Below are positions 45,220 through 53,342 of a stretch of DNA of 64,000 nt, one piece after another. The notes under the pieces were generated by a model. It worked only from the letters and a program-made list of their open reading frames with translations. It had not been told where the DNA came from and ran no database searches. The stretch lies in assembly GCF_948948975.1 (NCBI RefSeq), contig NZ_CARBVX010000005.1, positions 39,145 through 103,144 of the forward strand, written 5' to 3'. The translations under genes and the position numbers were made by a program. This DNA comes from an uncultured Lactobacillus sp. (lineage in GTDB: Bacteria; Bacillota; Bacilli; Lactobacillales; Lactobacillaceae). Position 1 is the stretch's first letter. Each line of letters starts with the position of its first letter.

Positions 45220-46437
45220 TTATAACAAGTCTGCGTCTTCTTGAGCCTTATCATCCAAGAACCTTTGATTTGGATAAATTGGTGTAATCTCCATTCCATC
45301 AATTGCCCGCTGAATCATTCCTTCAGCATCAAGTCTATCTTCTAACTTACGAGCTTCATCCAATTTTGGTTTAGTCTTTGGACGTGGTGGAGCAAAAATT
45401 GTACAACAATCTTCAAATGGTTCAATAGAAAGGTCGAATGTTCCAATTTGCTCAGCTAGCTTAATAATTTCAGTTTTATCCATTGTAGCCACTGGGCGAA
45501 GAAGTGGTGTTGAAGTCACATCATTAATTGCAACCATTGATTCTAGTGTTTGAGATGCCACTTGACCAACTGATTCACCGTTGAAGATTGCTAACCCACC
45601 ACGCATTGCGCGAATACGATCTGCTAATTGCAACATAAAACGACGTTGAATGGTCATTAAGTAACCTTCTGGTAACTTTTCCTTAATTTGCTCTTGAATT
45701 TCAGTAAAAGGTACAGCAATAAAATTAATCTTTCCAGAATAGTTAGCCAAAATTCCAGTTAACTCTTTTGCTTTAGCAAGTGCCTTTTCAGTAGTATATG
45801 GAGGACTAAAGAAGTGCACCATATCAATTTCAACTCCACGTTTCATTGCTAAGTAAGACGCCACTGGAGAATCAATCCCACCTGATAACATCATAACTGC
45901 CTTTCCAGCAGTTCCAACCGGCATACCACCGGCTCCATGAAGAAGTTGGTTTGAAATATAGATTGCGTCTTGTCGAACTTCAATTCTTAGGACTAGATCG
46001 GGCTTTTTCATTTGAACCTTTAAATTATCCATATTATCAAATAGGTAATCACCAATCATCATGTTTAATTGATTAGTGTCATATTCAAAATCATGGTCAC
46101 TACGTCTAGTATTAACTTTAAATGTCATACCATCTTTAAAAGTTGCTTGCATTAATTCAAGGGATGCTTTTTTGATTGCATCAAGATTCTTATCAACTTT
46201 TATAGTTGGAGAATATGTTTGAATACCAAAAACAAGTTTTAAACGTTGATCAATTTTCTCAAATGGTGCACCATTTAAGACAATATGCATACGATCATGT
46301 TTAGGATGGATCTCAATTTCTGGAAAATCTTGCAAAGCTCTAGTTACATTGCCAGCAAGTCTTCCAATAAAGTCTTTTCGATTTTTTCCTTTAGTGGATA
46401 GTTCACCATAGCGAACCATTACTTCTGTATATTGCAT
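45220..46437 (-). CDS. thiI: tRNA 4-thiouridine synthetase ThiI
   Basis: Forms 4-thiouridine at U8 of tRNA and may feed thiazole synthesis. A THUMP domain (about 60-165) precedes the PP-loop '[19 protein letters not shown]' at about 183; there is no C-terminal rhodanese domain, as usual in Firmicutes (405 residues), so sulfur must come directly from a partner desulfurase. That partner is encoded nine bases upstream. Catalytic-region cysteines occur in '[10 protein letters not shown]' at about 344. Confidence 0.95.
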   Translation of the reverse strand: MQYTEVMVRYGELSTKGKNRKDFIGRLAGNVTRALQDFPEIEIHPKHDRMHIVLNGAPFEKIDQRLKLVFGIQTYSPTIKVDKNLDAIKKASLELMQATFKDGMTFKVNTRRSDHDFEYDTNQLNMMIGDYLFDNMDNLKVQMKKPDLVLRIEVRQDAIYISNQLLHGAGGMPVGTAGKAVMMLSGGIDSPVASYLAMKRGVEIDMVHFFSPPYTTEKALAKAKELTGILANYSGKINFIAVPFTEIQEQIKEKLPEGYLMTIQRRFMLQLADRIRAMRGGLAIFNGESVGQVASQTLESMVAINDVTSTPLLRPVATMDKTEIIKLAEQIGTFDLSIEPFEDCCTIFAPPRPKTKPKLDEARKLEDRLDAEGMIQRAIDGMEITPIYPNQRFLDDKAQEDADLL

Positions 46438-46446
46438 AATTTCACC

Positions 46447-47601
46447 TTATTTCAAATGATTAATTTCAGCGAAGTGCTTATATATTTTATCAAAAACTGA
46501 AATAAATTGCTCAGCTTCTTTAATTGTATTACTTGGATCAAAACTTAATCTAATTGCACCGGTAGCTAAATCATCATCTACCTTCATAGAATTCAAAGTT
46601 CCACTCTCTACACCACTTCTAGAAGAACATGCACTAGTAGTTGAAACATAGATATCCTTAGACTCAAGCGTATGAACTAAAGTTTCTCCGCGAATACCTT
46701 CTAATGAAAAGCATAAAATACTCGGAACAAAATTATCATTAATTGGTGAAAAAATATGAATTCCTGGTTTTCCATTTAAATAGGAAACTATTTTATCCTT
46801 AACTGCTAATTCTTGCTTAGCATTTTTCTTTTCATCAGCTAAATATAAACGCATGGCTTTAGCAGTTGCCGCAATTGCAGGTAAATTTTCGGTACTTGAA
46901 CGTAAGGCCTTCTCTTGACCACCGCCATCAATTAACGGCTTAATCATTTTACCTTCTTTTTTGTAAAGAATGCCTACGCCACGAGGTGCATGAAATTTAT
47001 GAGCTGATAAACTCATTAGGTCTACTCGATTAGTAAATACTTCATCCCAAACATCTTTTCCCAAAGCTTGGACATTATCAACATGAAAAGTAACATTGGG
47101 ATAGTCTTCTAAAACTTTACTAATGGCTTTAATAGGTTGAATTGTACCAATCTCATTATTGACACCCATAATTGAAACCAAGATTGTTTCTTTATCTAAG
47201 GCTTCTTTTACATCTTCAGGATTTACCTGCCCATTCTTATCAACTGGTAAAACAGTTATACGAAATCCTAAATTTTCTAAAGCACGTACTGAATTTGAAA
47301 CTGCTGCATGTTCAACACTTGATGTAATAATATGGTTACCAAATTCTTTTTTAGCTAAAGCAGTACCCTTGATTGCCCAATTATCAGATTCACTTCCACT
47401 AGATGTGAAAAATATCTCATATGGCTTAACATTCAATAAATTAGCAATTTGTTTTCTAGAGGCTTCTAAAAGTTGATGAGATCGATCTCCCATTTTATGC
47501 AAACTTGAAGGATTTCCCCAGATATCCTTTGTTACTTTATCATATGTCGCTAAAGCTGCAGGATAGACAGCTGTTGTAGCACTATTATCAAAATAGATCA
47601 A
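46447..47601 (-). CDS. Cysteine desulfurase (NifZ/NifS-like, ThiI partner)
   Basis: Second PLP cysteine desulfurase of the window, 384 residues. N-terminal MIYFDNSATTAVYP, PLP lysine in 'LMSLSAHKFHAPRG' at about 203, catalytic Cys in 'STTSACSSRSG' at about 325. The pairing with thiI matches nifZ-thiI in B. subtilis and indicates sulfur donation for 4-thiouridine. Start is TTG, eight bases after GGGGAG. The ezrA terminator ends directly before this ribosome-binding site. Confidence 0.92.
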   Translation of the reverse strand: MIYFDNSATTAVYPAALATYDKVTKDIWGNPSSLHKMGDRSHQLLEASRKQIANLLNVKPYEIFFTSSGSESDNWAIKGTALAKKEFGNHIITSSVEHAAVSNSVRALENLGFRITVLPVDKNGQVNPEDVKEALDKETILVSIMGVNNEIGTIQPIKAISKVLEDYPNVTFHVDNVQALGKDVWDEVFTNRVDLMSLSAHKFHAPRGVGILYKKEGKMIKPLIDGGGQEKALRSSTENLPAIAATAKAMRLYLADEKKNAKQELAVKDKIVSYLNGKPGIHIFSPINDNFVPSILCFSLEGIRGETLVHTLESKDIYVSTTSACSSRSGVESGTLNSMKVDDDLATGAIRLSFDPSNTIKEAEQFISVFDKIYKHFAEINHLK

Positions 47602-47616
47602 TTTTCTTTCTCCCCT

Positions 47617-47644
47617 AAAAAACGACCATGGGTAATGGTCGTTT
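47617..47644 (-). terminator. Terminator of ezrA abutting the next ribosome-binding site
   Basis: AAACGACCAT (47635-47644) and ATGGTCGTTT (47620-47629) form a perfect 10-bp stem (loop of five) followed by T6 on the minus strand. AGGGGAG of the desulfurase gene begins at once after the T tract. Confidence 0.9.
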
Positions 47645-47691
47645 GATAATCATATAAAATCTTAACTTAAAAATACTATTGCTTCAATCTT

Positions 47692-49416
47692 TTACTCTTC
47701 TTCGTCTGCTTCTTGCTCGCTATAGTATTCTTTTTCAATTCTTTGATAGCTTCCTGGCTCTACCTTTTCTAGCGCTGTAGCAATTACGTCCAATGCTTCT
47801 TTATACTCATATTTATTCTGATATAAATCATAAGCTTCTTTACGTGCACGTTTAATTTCAGGATTTGAAAGATATTTATTTGAATATTGCATTGTCAATT
47901 CAACTAAATCAGCAGAATTCAAAATCTCATCTGCCTCTTTCTTTAAGCGCTGAATATCTTCTTGAATTTGAATCAATTCACTAGATATTTTTTCCATATT
48001 TATTCTAACTTGATTCAACTCATTATCTGTATGCTTAACTTCATTTAAAACTAAAGTATACATTTGAATAAAACTTTCAGGCTTTCCTGGTAGCTGACGC
48101 CGTTCAACTTTTCGATAAACTAAAGAAATTTCTTGCTTAAAATGAATTATAGAATCATTGGCAATTTTTTCTGCATCAAATAGTCCATCTATATCATTTG
48201 AAAGCTTTTTCTCAGTCTTTTCAATTTCCTTTAAATTATCTAACATGGTCAGCCACTTATTCTCAATCTGAGAGTAAACGCCATTACCATCAGCTAGTTT
48301 TTGACAGTCAACATCAAAGTCAGAATTCATTCGGCTAACTTGACTTTTTAGTTGTCTAGCTTCAGCTAGCTCTCCATGTGTCAATTCATAACTTTGATCA
48401 ACATGCTCTAACTTAGCTACAAGTTGGTTAGATGCATTTCCAACATGGGAGAGAATTTGAACAATTTTATCTTGATTTTTATCAACAAATGGTCGAGCTT
48501 TAAATTCTTTTGTAAGAATGTCATACAAGCTATCAATTCGTGTACTTATTTCTTTGTTATTCTTTTCAACTTTTTCAAGCTCTAATTTGTTAAGATCCTT
48601 TTTAGTACTATCAACTAATTCTCTTAAACTCTTAATTTCTTCTAATACATCAACTTCAGTAATTTTATACTTATCTTTTATCATTTGACGATAAGTATTG
48701 CTGAGTTCGTTAAGTTGGTCAGGAAAAACATTTTTCAACTCTTGATCAAAGTTCTCTACCTTAGGAAGATCAGTCTTTAAAGTAGTAAGATTTGTATCGA
48801 TTTTAACTAATACTTTCTTTGCTTCTTCATGATCTCCTTCACCAGATAAATTCTTTACAGTTTGAAAATCACTTTCTAAGGTTGCCAAATCTTCTTCAAT
48901 CTGGTCAATTGCATTTCCATAATTAAAAGATTGAGATAATATTTTTTTACGTAGTTGTTGGTAGTCTTTTGATAAAGCAGCATAGTGTTTTTGATTATCT
49001 CGATTTGCCTCAAGTAAATTAGTAAATACTTGTTTACTATGTTCGACATTGTCTTGATTAGTCTGCAATAATTCTGTTGCTTCTTTAATTAATTGGCGAG
49101 TTTTTATTAAATTAAATTTTGCATTAAGTCCAGCTGCTTGTTCAAGAAGATGCTTTAATTCTCCAACGTCCTTAGTATCAACTTTTTGATATACTTTCTG
49201 CCATCTTTTAAAAGTTTCCAAACTTTTTCCGGCTAATTCCATTTTCTCTAAACGTTTAATATCTTCTTCAACGCTAATATCTTTTAATTCATCAGTTAGC
49301 GCATCTAATTCCGCAATCTGATGATTAAAATACTTATTAAGAATAACAACTGTAGCAATAACAGCAATTATAGCAATCAATATTACAATAATAAGAATAG
49401 ATAACCCTGATGACAT
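47692..49416 (-). CDS. ezrA: Septation ring formation regulator EzrA
   Basis: Membrane-anchored, spectrin-like negative regulator of Z-ring assembly that also coordinates PBPs. One N-terminal transmembrane helix with external N-terminus (LSILIIVILIAIIAVIATVV, about 5-25), then about 540 residues of nearly continuous coiled coil; the C-terminus is acidic (SEQEADEEE). The frame begins four codons earlier, but GGAGGG precedes ATG 49416 by six bases, giving 574 residues. Confidence 0.94.
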   Translation of the reverse strand: MSSGLSILIIVILIAIIAVIATVVILNKYFNHQIAELDALTDELKDISVEEDIKRLEKMELAGKSLETFKRWQKVYQKVDTKDVGELKHLLEQAAGLNAKFNLIKTRQLIKEATELLQTNQDNVEHSKQVFTNLLEANRDNQKHYAALSKDYQQLRKKILSQSFNYGNAIDQIEEDLATLESDFQTVKNLSGEGDHEEAKKVLVKIDTNLTTLKTDLPKVENFDQELKNVFPDQLNELSNTYRQMIKDKYKITEVDVLEEIKSLRELVDSTKKDLNKLELEKVEKNNKEISTRIDSLYDILTKEFKARPFVDKNQDKIVQILSHVGNASNQLVAKLEHVDQSYELTHGELAEARQLKSQVSRMNSDFDVDCQKLADGNGVYSQIENKWLTMLDNLKEIEKTEKKLSNDIDGLFDAEKIANDSIIHFKQEISLVYRKVERRQLPGKPESFIQMYTLVLNEVKHTDNELNQVRINMEKISSELIQIQEDIQRLKKEADEILNSADLVELTMQYSNKYLSNPEIKRARKEAYDLYQNKYEYKEALDVIATALEKVEPGSYQRIEKEYYSEQEADEEE

Positions 49417-49488
49417 AATACCCTCCATATTTCATATTAATTATACCAGACTTCATCTTAATGCCAGCTAGAAAATCTCTACTTTTAC

Positions 49489-49517
49489 TTGCTTTAAAAC
49501 AGATTTCTTACTATAAT
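49489..49517 (+). promoter_or_regulatory. Promoter of rpsD
   Basis: TTGCTT (49489-49494), 17 bases, TATAAT (49512-49517). The predicted start near 49524 gives a leader of about 170 bases. Confidence 0.88.
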
Positions 49518-49523
49518 AGTCTT

Positions 49524-49690
49524 CGTGTAAAATATTTGCAGCAATAAGTGACAAGAACGTCAACATCTTGAGGCGTTTAGTGAACGAGTAACCCGCGCTG
49601 CACTGGGCGAAACATGCAACTTGAGATGCACGAATGTTGAACTTATTTCTCATATTTTACTCCAAAAAATTATTATTTTTTATGGAGGAT
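49524..49690 (+). promoter_or_regulatory. Structured rpsD leader, probable S4 autoregulatory element
   Basis: Long-range pairs AATAAGT/ACTTATT (49543-49549, 49641-49647) and CAACAT/ATGTTG (49561-49566, 49634-49639) enclose a GC-rich core with CCCGCG and GGGCG. Segments CGAGTAACCCGCG and AACATGCAACTTGAG resemble 16S rRNA 5'-domain sequences. B. subtilis S4 represses its own leader, so the same is inferred here. Confidence 0.72.
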
Positions 49691-49695
49691 TTTTT

Positions 49696-50307
49696 ATGTC
49701 AAGATATACTGGTCCAAGTTGGAAACGTTCAAGACGCTTAGGTATCTCACTTTCAGGTACTGGTAAGGAAATTAGCCGTCGTAACTACGCACCTGGTGAT
49801 CATGGTCCTAACAACCGTGCAAAGGTTTCTGAATATGGTCAACAATTAAAAGAAAAGCAAAAGTTACGTTGGATGTTTGGTTTAAATGAACGTCAATTCC
49901 AAAACTTATTCATCCGTGCCGGCAAGATTCGTGAAGGTAAGCACGGTGTTAACTTTATGGCTTTACTTGAAAGACGTTTAGACAACATCGTTTACCGCTT
50001 AGGTTTAGCTTCAACTAGAGAACAAGCTAGACAACTTGTTAACCACGGTCACATCTTAGTAGATGGCAAGCGTGTTGACATTCCTTCATACGAAGTTAAA
50101 GTTGGTCAAGAAATCAGCTTAAGAGATAAGTCAAAGAACTTGCAACAAGTTAAGGACGCTTTAGATGCAGTTGTATCACGTCCACCATTTGTTTCATTTG
50201 ACGACAGCAAGATGACTGGTACTTTAGTTCGTCTTCCAGAACGTGACGAAATGGAACCAGAAGTTGATGAAGCTCTTATCGTTGAATGGTACAACAAGAA
50301 GCTTTAA
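49696..50307 (+). CDS. rpsD: 30S ribosomal protein S4
   Basis: Primary 16S rRNA-binding protein that nucleates 30S assembly. N-terminal [20 protein letters not shown], the S4 domain at about 93-155 ([20 protein letters not shown]) and the usual C-terminal KKL; 203 residues. GGAGG is seven bases before the ATG; the open frame upstream lies in the leader RNA. It carries no zinc-binding Cys, so it is the C-minus form. Confidence 0.98.
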   Translation: MSRYTGPSWKRSRRLGISLSGTGKEISRRNYAPGDHGPNNRAKVSEYGQQLKEKQKLRWMFGLNERQFQNLFIRAGKIREGKHGVNFMALLERRLDNIVYRLGLASTREQARQLVNHGHILVDGKRVDIPSYEVKVGQEISLRDKSKNLQQVKDALDAVVSRPPFVSFDDSKMTGTLVRLPERDEMEPEVDEALIVEWYNKKL

Positions 50308-50325
50308 TATTTATTGCTTCATTAC

Positions 50326-50360
50326 AAAAAAGTCTTTCCTCCTTTGGAAAGACTTTTTTG
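50326..50360 (+). terminator. Terminator of rpsD
   Basis: AGTCTTTCC (50331-50339) and GGAAAGACT (50346-50354) form a perfect stem with flanking A5 and T6. Confidence 0.93.
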
Positions 50361-50386
50361 TTTTCTTCTTTTCCACTTGCTACACT
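50358..50386 (+). promoter_or_regulatory. Promoter of yueI-rarA
   Basis: TTGTTT (50358-50363), 17 bases, extended -10 TGC-TACACT (TACACT 50381-50386). The -35 overlaps the end of the rpsD terminator. Confidence 0.65.
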
Positions 50387-50424
50387 AAGAATGTAATATT
50401 TTATTATAAAAAGGAAAAAGAAAT

Positions 50425-50889
50425 ATGACTGAAGATTTAAATACCCGTCTTGAACATGCTGCTAAAGGAATTACTCCTCAAACTTGTCCTGATGAACGGA
50501 GAAGATATTTAGGTTCTTTACGTGAACGAGTTCTAGTAAGAATGACTGTAAAAGAAACCGACAATCCGGACTTAGATGCTTTGTTTTTAGACCATTTAAA
50601 TGACTTTAAAAATTACACTATCTTAATTAATGGTAAAATGCCTCAAAATAAATTTATTAGTAAGTTAATGAGTTTATGTTCACAAAAAGATATTAAGTTC
50701 ACTTTAATAAATGACGAAACTGCCAAAAATGAACCAGACTCCACTGGCGTTTTAGTAGTTTCAAAAACTGCTATTAATCATTATAGAATTGATATCAACC
50801 AAGTATATGCTCCAGAAGTTCCTCATGAACAATTGTCAAAACCAAAAAAAGAAAATTTCTGGGACAAATTATTTAGAAAAAAGGACTAA
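50425..50889 (+). CDS. yueI: YueI family protein (DUF1694)
   Basis: A 154-residue cytosolic protein of the YueI/DUF1694 family, whose function is unknown. The N-terminal 'ERRRYLGSLRERVLVRMTVKE' is the conserved family motif; an alpha/beta domain follows (YTILINGKMPQ... VLVVSKTAIN) with a short basic tail. It precedes rarA by two bases and appears co-transcribed with it, which could hint at a link to replication stress but proves nothing. Confidence 0.83.
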   Translation: MTEDLNTRLEHAAKGITPQTCPDERRRYLGSLRERVLVRMTVKETDNPDLDALFLDHLNDFKNYTILINGKMPQNKFISKLMSLCSQKDIKFTLINDETAKNEPDSTGVLVVSKTAINHYRIDINQVYAPEVPHEQLSKPKKENFWDKLFRKKD

Positions 50890-50891
50890 TT

Positions 50892-52187
50892 ATGCAACCT
50901 CTTGCTTATCGTATGCGCCCAAAAAACTTAGATGAAGTTGTTGGTCAAGAACATTTAGTAGGAAATAAGAAAATAATTAGGCGAATGGTCGAGGCCAAAC
51001 TTCTATCTTCCATGATTCTTTATGGACCTCCTGGTATTGGAAAAACTAGTATTGCCAGCGCAATTGCGGGATCCACTAAATATGCATTCAGAAAACTTAA
51101 TGCAGCAACCGACACAAAGAAAGATCTTCAAATCGTTGCTGAAGAAGGAAAAATGAGTGGAACCGTCATCTTACTTTTAGATGAAATACATCGTTTAGAC
51201 AAAACAAAGCAAGACTTTCTCTTACCTCTTTTAGAATCTGGGAATATTATTTTAATCGGTGCTACGACAGAAAATCCCTATATTTCTATCTCTCCTGCTA
51301 TACGATCCAGATGTCAGATTTTTGAATTACATCGTCTTAAAAAAATGGATATTTCGCACGCGATTGACCGTGCTCTTAAAGATACCGAAATAGGATTAGG
51401 TAAATACAATGTAGAGTTAACAAAAGATGCACGTGATCTTCTAATTGAAAAAGGAAATGGCGATTTAAGAGCGACACTTAATGCATTAGAATTAGCAGTT
51501 CTATCAACAAAAGAAGAAAAACAAAATGACTCTGATAATAAAGTAGTAATTGATAAAACTGAAATGCAAGATTCCATCCAATTTAAATCTCAGAATTACG
51601 ATGCAAATGGTGATGGCCATTATGATTTATTATCTGCATTTCAAAAATCAATTCGAGGTTCTGACACTGATGCAGCACTTTATTATCTAGGAAATCTCTG
51701 TGAATCTGGCGATTTAGTAGCAATCTGTAGACGATTATTAGTCATTGCCTATGAAGATATTGGATTAGCTAATCCCCCAGCCTGCAGTCGTACAGTTAAT
51801 GCAGTACAAGCTGCTCAAATGGTCGGTCTACCAGAAGCGCGAATTATTTTGTCAAATGCTGTCATTGAACTGTGCCTATCGCCCAAAAGTAATAGTGCAA
51901 TTACAGCAATCGATGCTGCAATAAGTGACATTCAAAATAAGCAGAATGATCCTATTCCGAATACTCTAAAGGATGCACACTATAAAGGAGCACAAGCCTT
52001 GAATCGTGGAGTTTCTTATATTTATCCCCATGATTTTCAAGGAGATTGGATTGCACAACAATATTTACCGAACAACCTAAAAAATGTCTCTTACTTTAAT
52101 CCAAAAGGTAATTCTAAAGTTGAAGATGCATTAAAAAGACAATATTTGCGTCTTAAAAAGATGCAAAAAGATGGACTCCAAAAGTAA
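50892..52187 (+). CDS. rarA: Replication-associated recombination protein RarA (MgsA/YrvN)
   Basis: Clamp-loader-like AAA+ ATPase acting at stalled replication forks. N-terminal 'LAYRMRPKNLDEVVGQEHL', Walker A GPPGIGKTS at about 43-51, Walker B 'LLLDEIHR' at about 98, sensor 1 'LIGATTENPY' and 'SRCQIF'; the C-terminal tetramerisation domain carries 'YEDIGLANP'. 431 residues. 6S RNA follows, an arrangement also seen near yrvN in B. subtilis. Confidence 0.95.
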   Translation: MQPLAYRMRPKNLDEVVGQEHLVGNKKIIRRMVEAKLLSSMILYGPPGIGKTSIASAIAGSTKYAFRKLNAATDTKKDLQIVAEEGKMSGTVILLLDEIHRLDKTKQDFLLPLLESGNIILIGATTENPYISISPAIRSRCQIFELHRLKKMDISHAIDRALKDTEIGLGKYNVELTKDARDLLIEKGNGDLRATLNALELAVLSTKEEKQNDSDNKVVIDKTEMQDSIQFKSQNYDANGDGHYDLLSAFQKSIRGSDTDAALYYLGNLCESGDLVAICRRLLVIAYEDIGLANPPACSRTVNAVQAAQMVGLPEARIILSNAVIELCLSPKSNSAITAIDAAISDIQNKQNDPIPNTLKDAHYKGAQALNRGVSYIYPHDFQGDWIAQQYLPNNLKNVSYFNPKGNSKVEDALKRQYLRLKKMQKDGLQK

Positions 52188-52197
52188 ATCCAATTTA

Positions 52198-52225
52198 TTG
52201 ACATTAGTGATATCTTTGCTAGAAT
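52198..52225 (+). promoter_or_regulatory. Promoter of 6S RNA
   Basis: TTGACA (52198-52203), 16 bases, extended -10 TGC-TAGAAT (TAGAAT 52220-52225). This is the best promoter match in the window. Confidence 0.9.
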
Positions 52226-52230
52226 AGATA

Positions 52231-52450
52231 GTGATCTGAGTTGATCAACCTAATTACAAAGTTGACCGATCAAACTAAAGACGTTGGAATTTATGAATAA
52301 CATCTGAATCGGAATACTAGCTTGTCCTAGGATCCATATTCACTGCGACATAGATTCAAATTTTGAACACTGCGGGTTCAACAAGCGTCATTATGTTGCA
52401 GTCAACTCAGATTTTATTGAAATTCAAGGAAGCGGCGTAAGCCGCTTTTT
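52231..52450 (+). ncRNA. ssrS: 6S RNA
   Basis: Promoter mimic that sequesters housekeeping RNA polymerase. The closing stem ATCTGAGTTGA / TCAACTCAGAT (52234-52244, 52402-52412) is perfect and encloses about 160 bases of broken double helix with a central unpaired region, the expected 6S shape; total size is about 190-220 bases. It has its own strong promoter and terminator, no open frame, and sits directly after rarA, the location known for a 6S gene in B. subtilis. The mature 3' end is likely near the closing stem. Confidence 0.88.
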
Positions 52451-52452
52451 TT
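52431..52452 (+). terminator. Terminator of 6S RNA
   Basis: AGCGGC (52431-52436), loop GTAA, GCCGCT (52441-52446), then seven T. Confidence 0.93.
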
Positions 52453-52471
52453 ATTAAGTGAGGTTTAATAA

Positions 52472-52756
52472 GTGGTATTAAAAGTTCTAATGCTAATTTT
52501 TATTTTATTAGTGTTTATTACAGCTTGGTATTTAATTAGAAGTAAAAATAAAGGACAATTCATTATTTTCACTTTTATCGGAAATAAAAAAATTAATATG
52601 CTGTTCTCAATTACTAGTTTAGTGTTAATTTTAACTGGTTTTATTGGGATTATTATTTTATTTACCTTACCTAAAATATTTAATTTCATTACCTTAATTA
52701 TTGCTGCAATGGCACTCTCTATCTTTTCATTTACTTTTATGAATTTAAATGAATAG
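52472..52756 (+). CDS. Unassigned small membrane protein
   Basis: I do not recognise a family. The 94-residue product starts at GTG (GAGG eight bases upstream) and has three hydrophobic segments (about 2-22, 43-64, 68-90) separated by a basic loop 'RSKNKGQF' and 'GNKKIN'. The sequence is very rich in Ile, Leu and Phe. It starts 20 bases after the 6S terminator with no separate promoter, so it would be read by leakage past that terminator. The ribosome-binding site and the membrane pattern favour a real gene. Confidence 0.6.
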   Translation: MVLKVLMLIFILLVFITAWYLIRSKNKGQFIIFTFIGNKKINMLFSITSLVLILTGFIGIIILFTLPKIFNFITLIIAAMALSIFSFTFMNLNE

Positions 52757-52784
52757 TTTTATTATTCTATTTAAATCAAATTTT

Positions 52785-52792
52785 GGTAAAAT
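52785..52792 (+). promoter_or_regulatory. Extended -10 promoter of the universal stress protein gene
   Basis: TGG-TAAAAT (TAAAAT 52787-52792), 21 bases before the start codon; no clear -35. Confidence 0.45.
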
Positions 52793-52813
52793 ATTGATGG
52801 AGAGGTGATCAAC

Positions 52814-53293
52814 ATGTTAAAACAATATCAACATATCCAAGTTGCCGTAGATGGTTCCAAAGAAGCTGAAGTTGCATTTAGTAAAGCGGTAGAAGTAGCA
52901 AAAAGAAATGGTGCTACTCTTGAAATTTTGCACGTAGTAGATACTCGTGCATTTCAAGATGTTTCTAGCTTTGATTCAGCAATGGTTGAACAAGTATCTG
53001 AAGAAGCAAAAACTAAAATTGAAGAATATTATAATCGAGCTAAAGATGTCGGTGTTAAAGATGTTCATTACTCAATTGAATTTGGTTCTCCAAAGAATAT
53101 CATTGCTCATGAATTTCCGGAAGAACACAATATCGATTTGATAATTTTAGGTGCTACGGGTTTAAACGCTGTAGAAAGATTACTAATTGGTAGTATTACA
53201 GAATATGTTACCCGTACTGCAGCTTGTGATGTTCTTGTAATTCGTCAACCAGCTGCACAAAACGAAGATATTAAGAAAAACAGAAAAAATTAA
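52814..53293 (+). CDS. Universal stress protein, UspA family
   Basis: A 159-residue cytosolic UspA-fold protein. N-terminal 'IQVAVDGSKEAEVAFSKAVE' and the ATP-binding signature 'ILGATGLNAVERLLIGSITEYV' (in part; G-2x-G-9x-G-S/T pattern) are conserved, so an ATP-binding form is expected. The frame opens at GTG 52805, but GGAGAGG sits eight bases before ATG 52814. Single gene with its own terminator; physiological role unknown. Confidence 0.9.
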   Translation: MLKQYQHIQVAVDGSKEAEVAFSKAVEVAKRNGATLEILHVVDTRAFQDVSSFDSAMVEQVSEEAKTKIEEYYNRAKDVGVKDVHYSIEFGSPKNIIAHEFPEEHNIDLIILGATGLNAVERLLIGSITEYVTRTAACDVLVIRQPAAQNEDIKKNRKN

Positions 53294-53297
53294 GAGC

Positions 53298-53335
53298 AAA
53301 AACACACCTCATCATTTTTGATGAGGTGTGTTTTT
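53298..53335. terminator. Bidirectional terminator between usp and rodA
   Basis: AAAAACACACCTCATC (53298-53313) and GATGAGGTGTGTTTTT (53320-53335) are perfect 16-base complements with a 6-base loop. T tracts occur on both strands, fitting the convergent genes. Confidence 0.95.
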
Positions 53336-53342
53336 ATGTTCT

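Noticed and set aside
49621..49695. N-terminal extension of rpsD
   Set aside because: Part of the structured leader; GGAGG and the conserved MSRYTGP start are at 49696.
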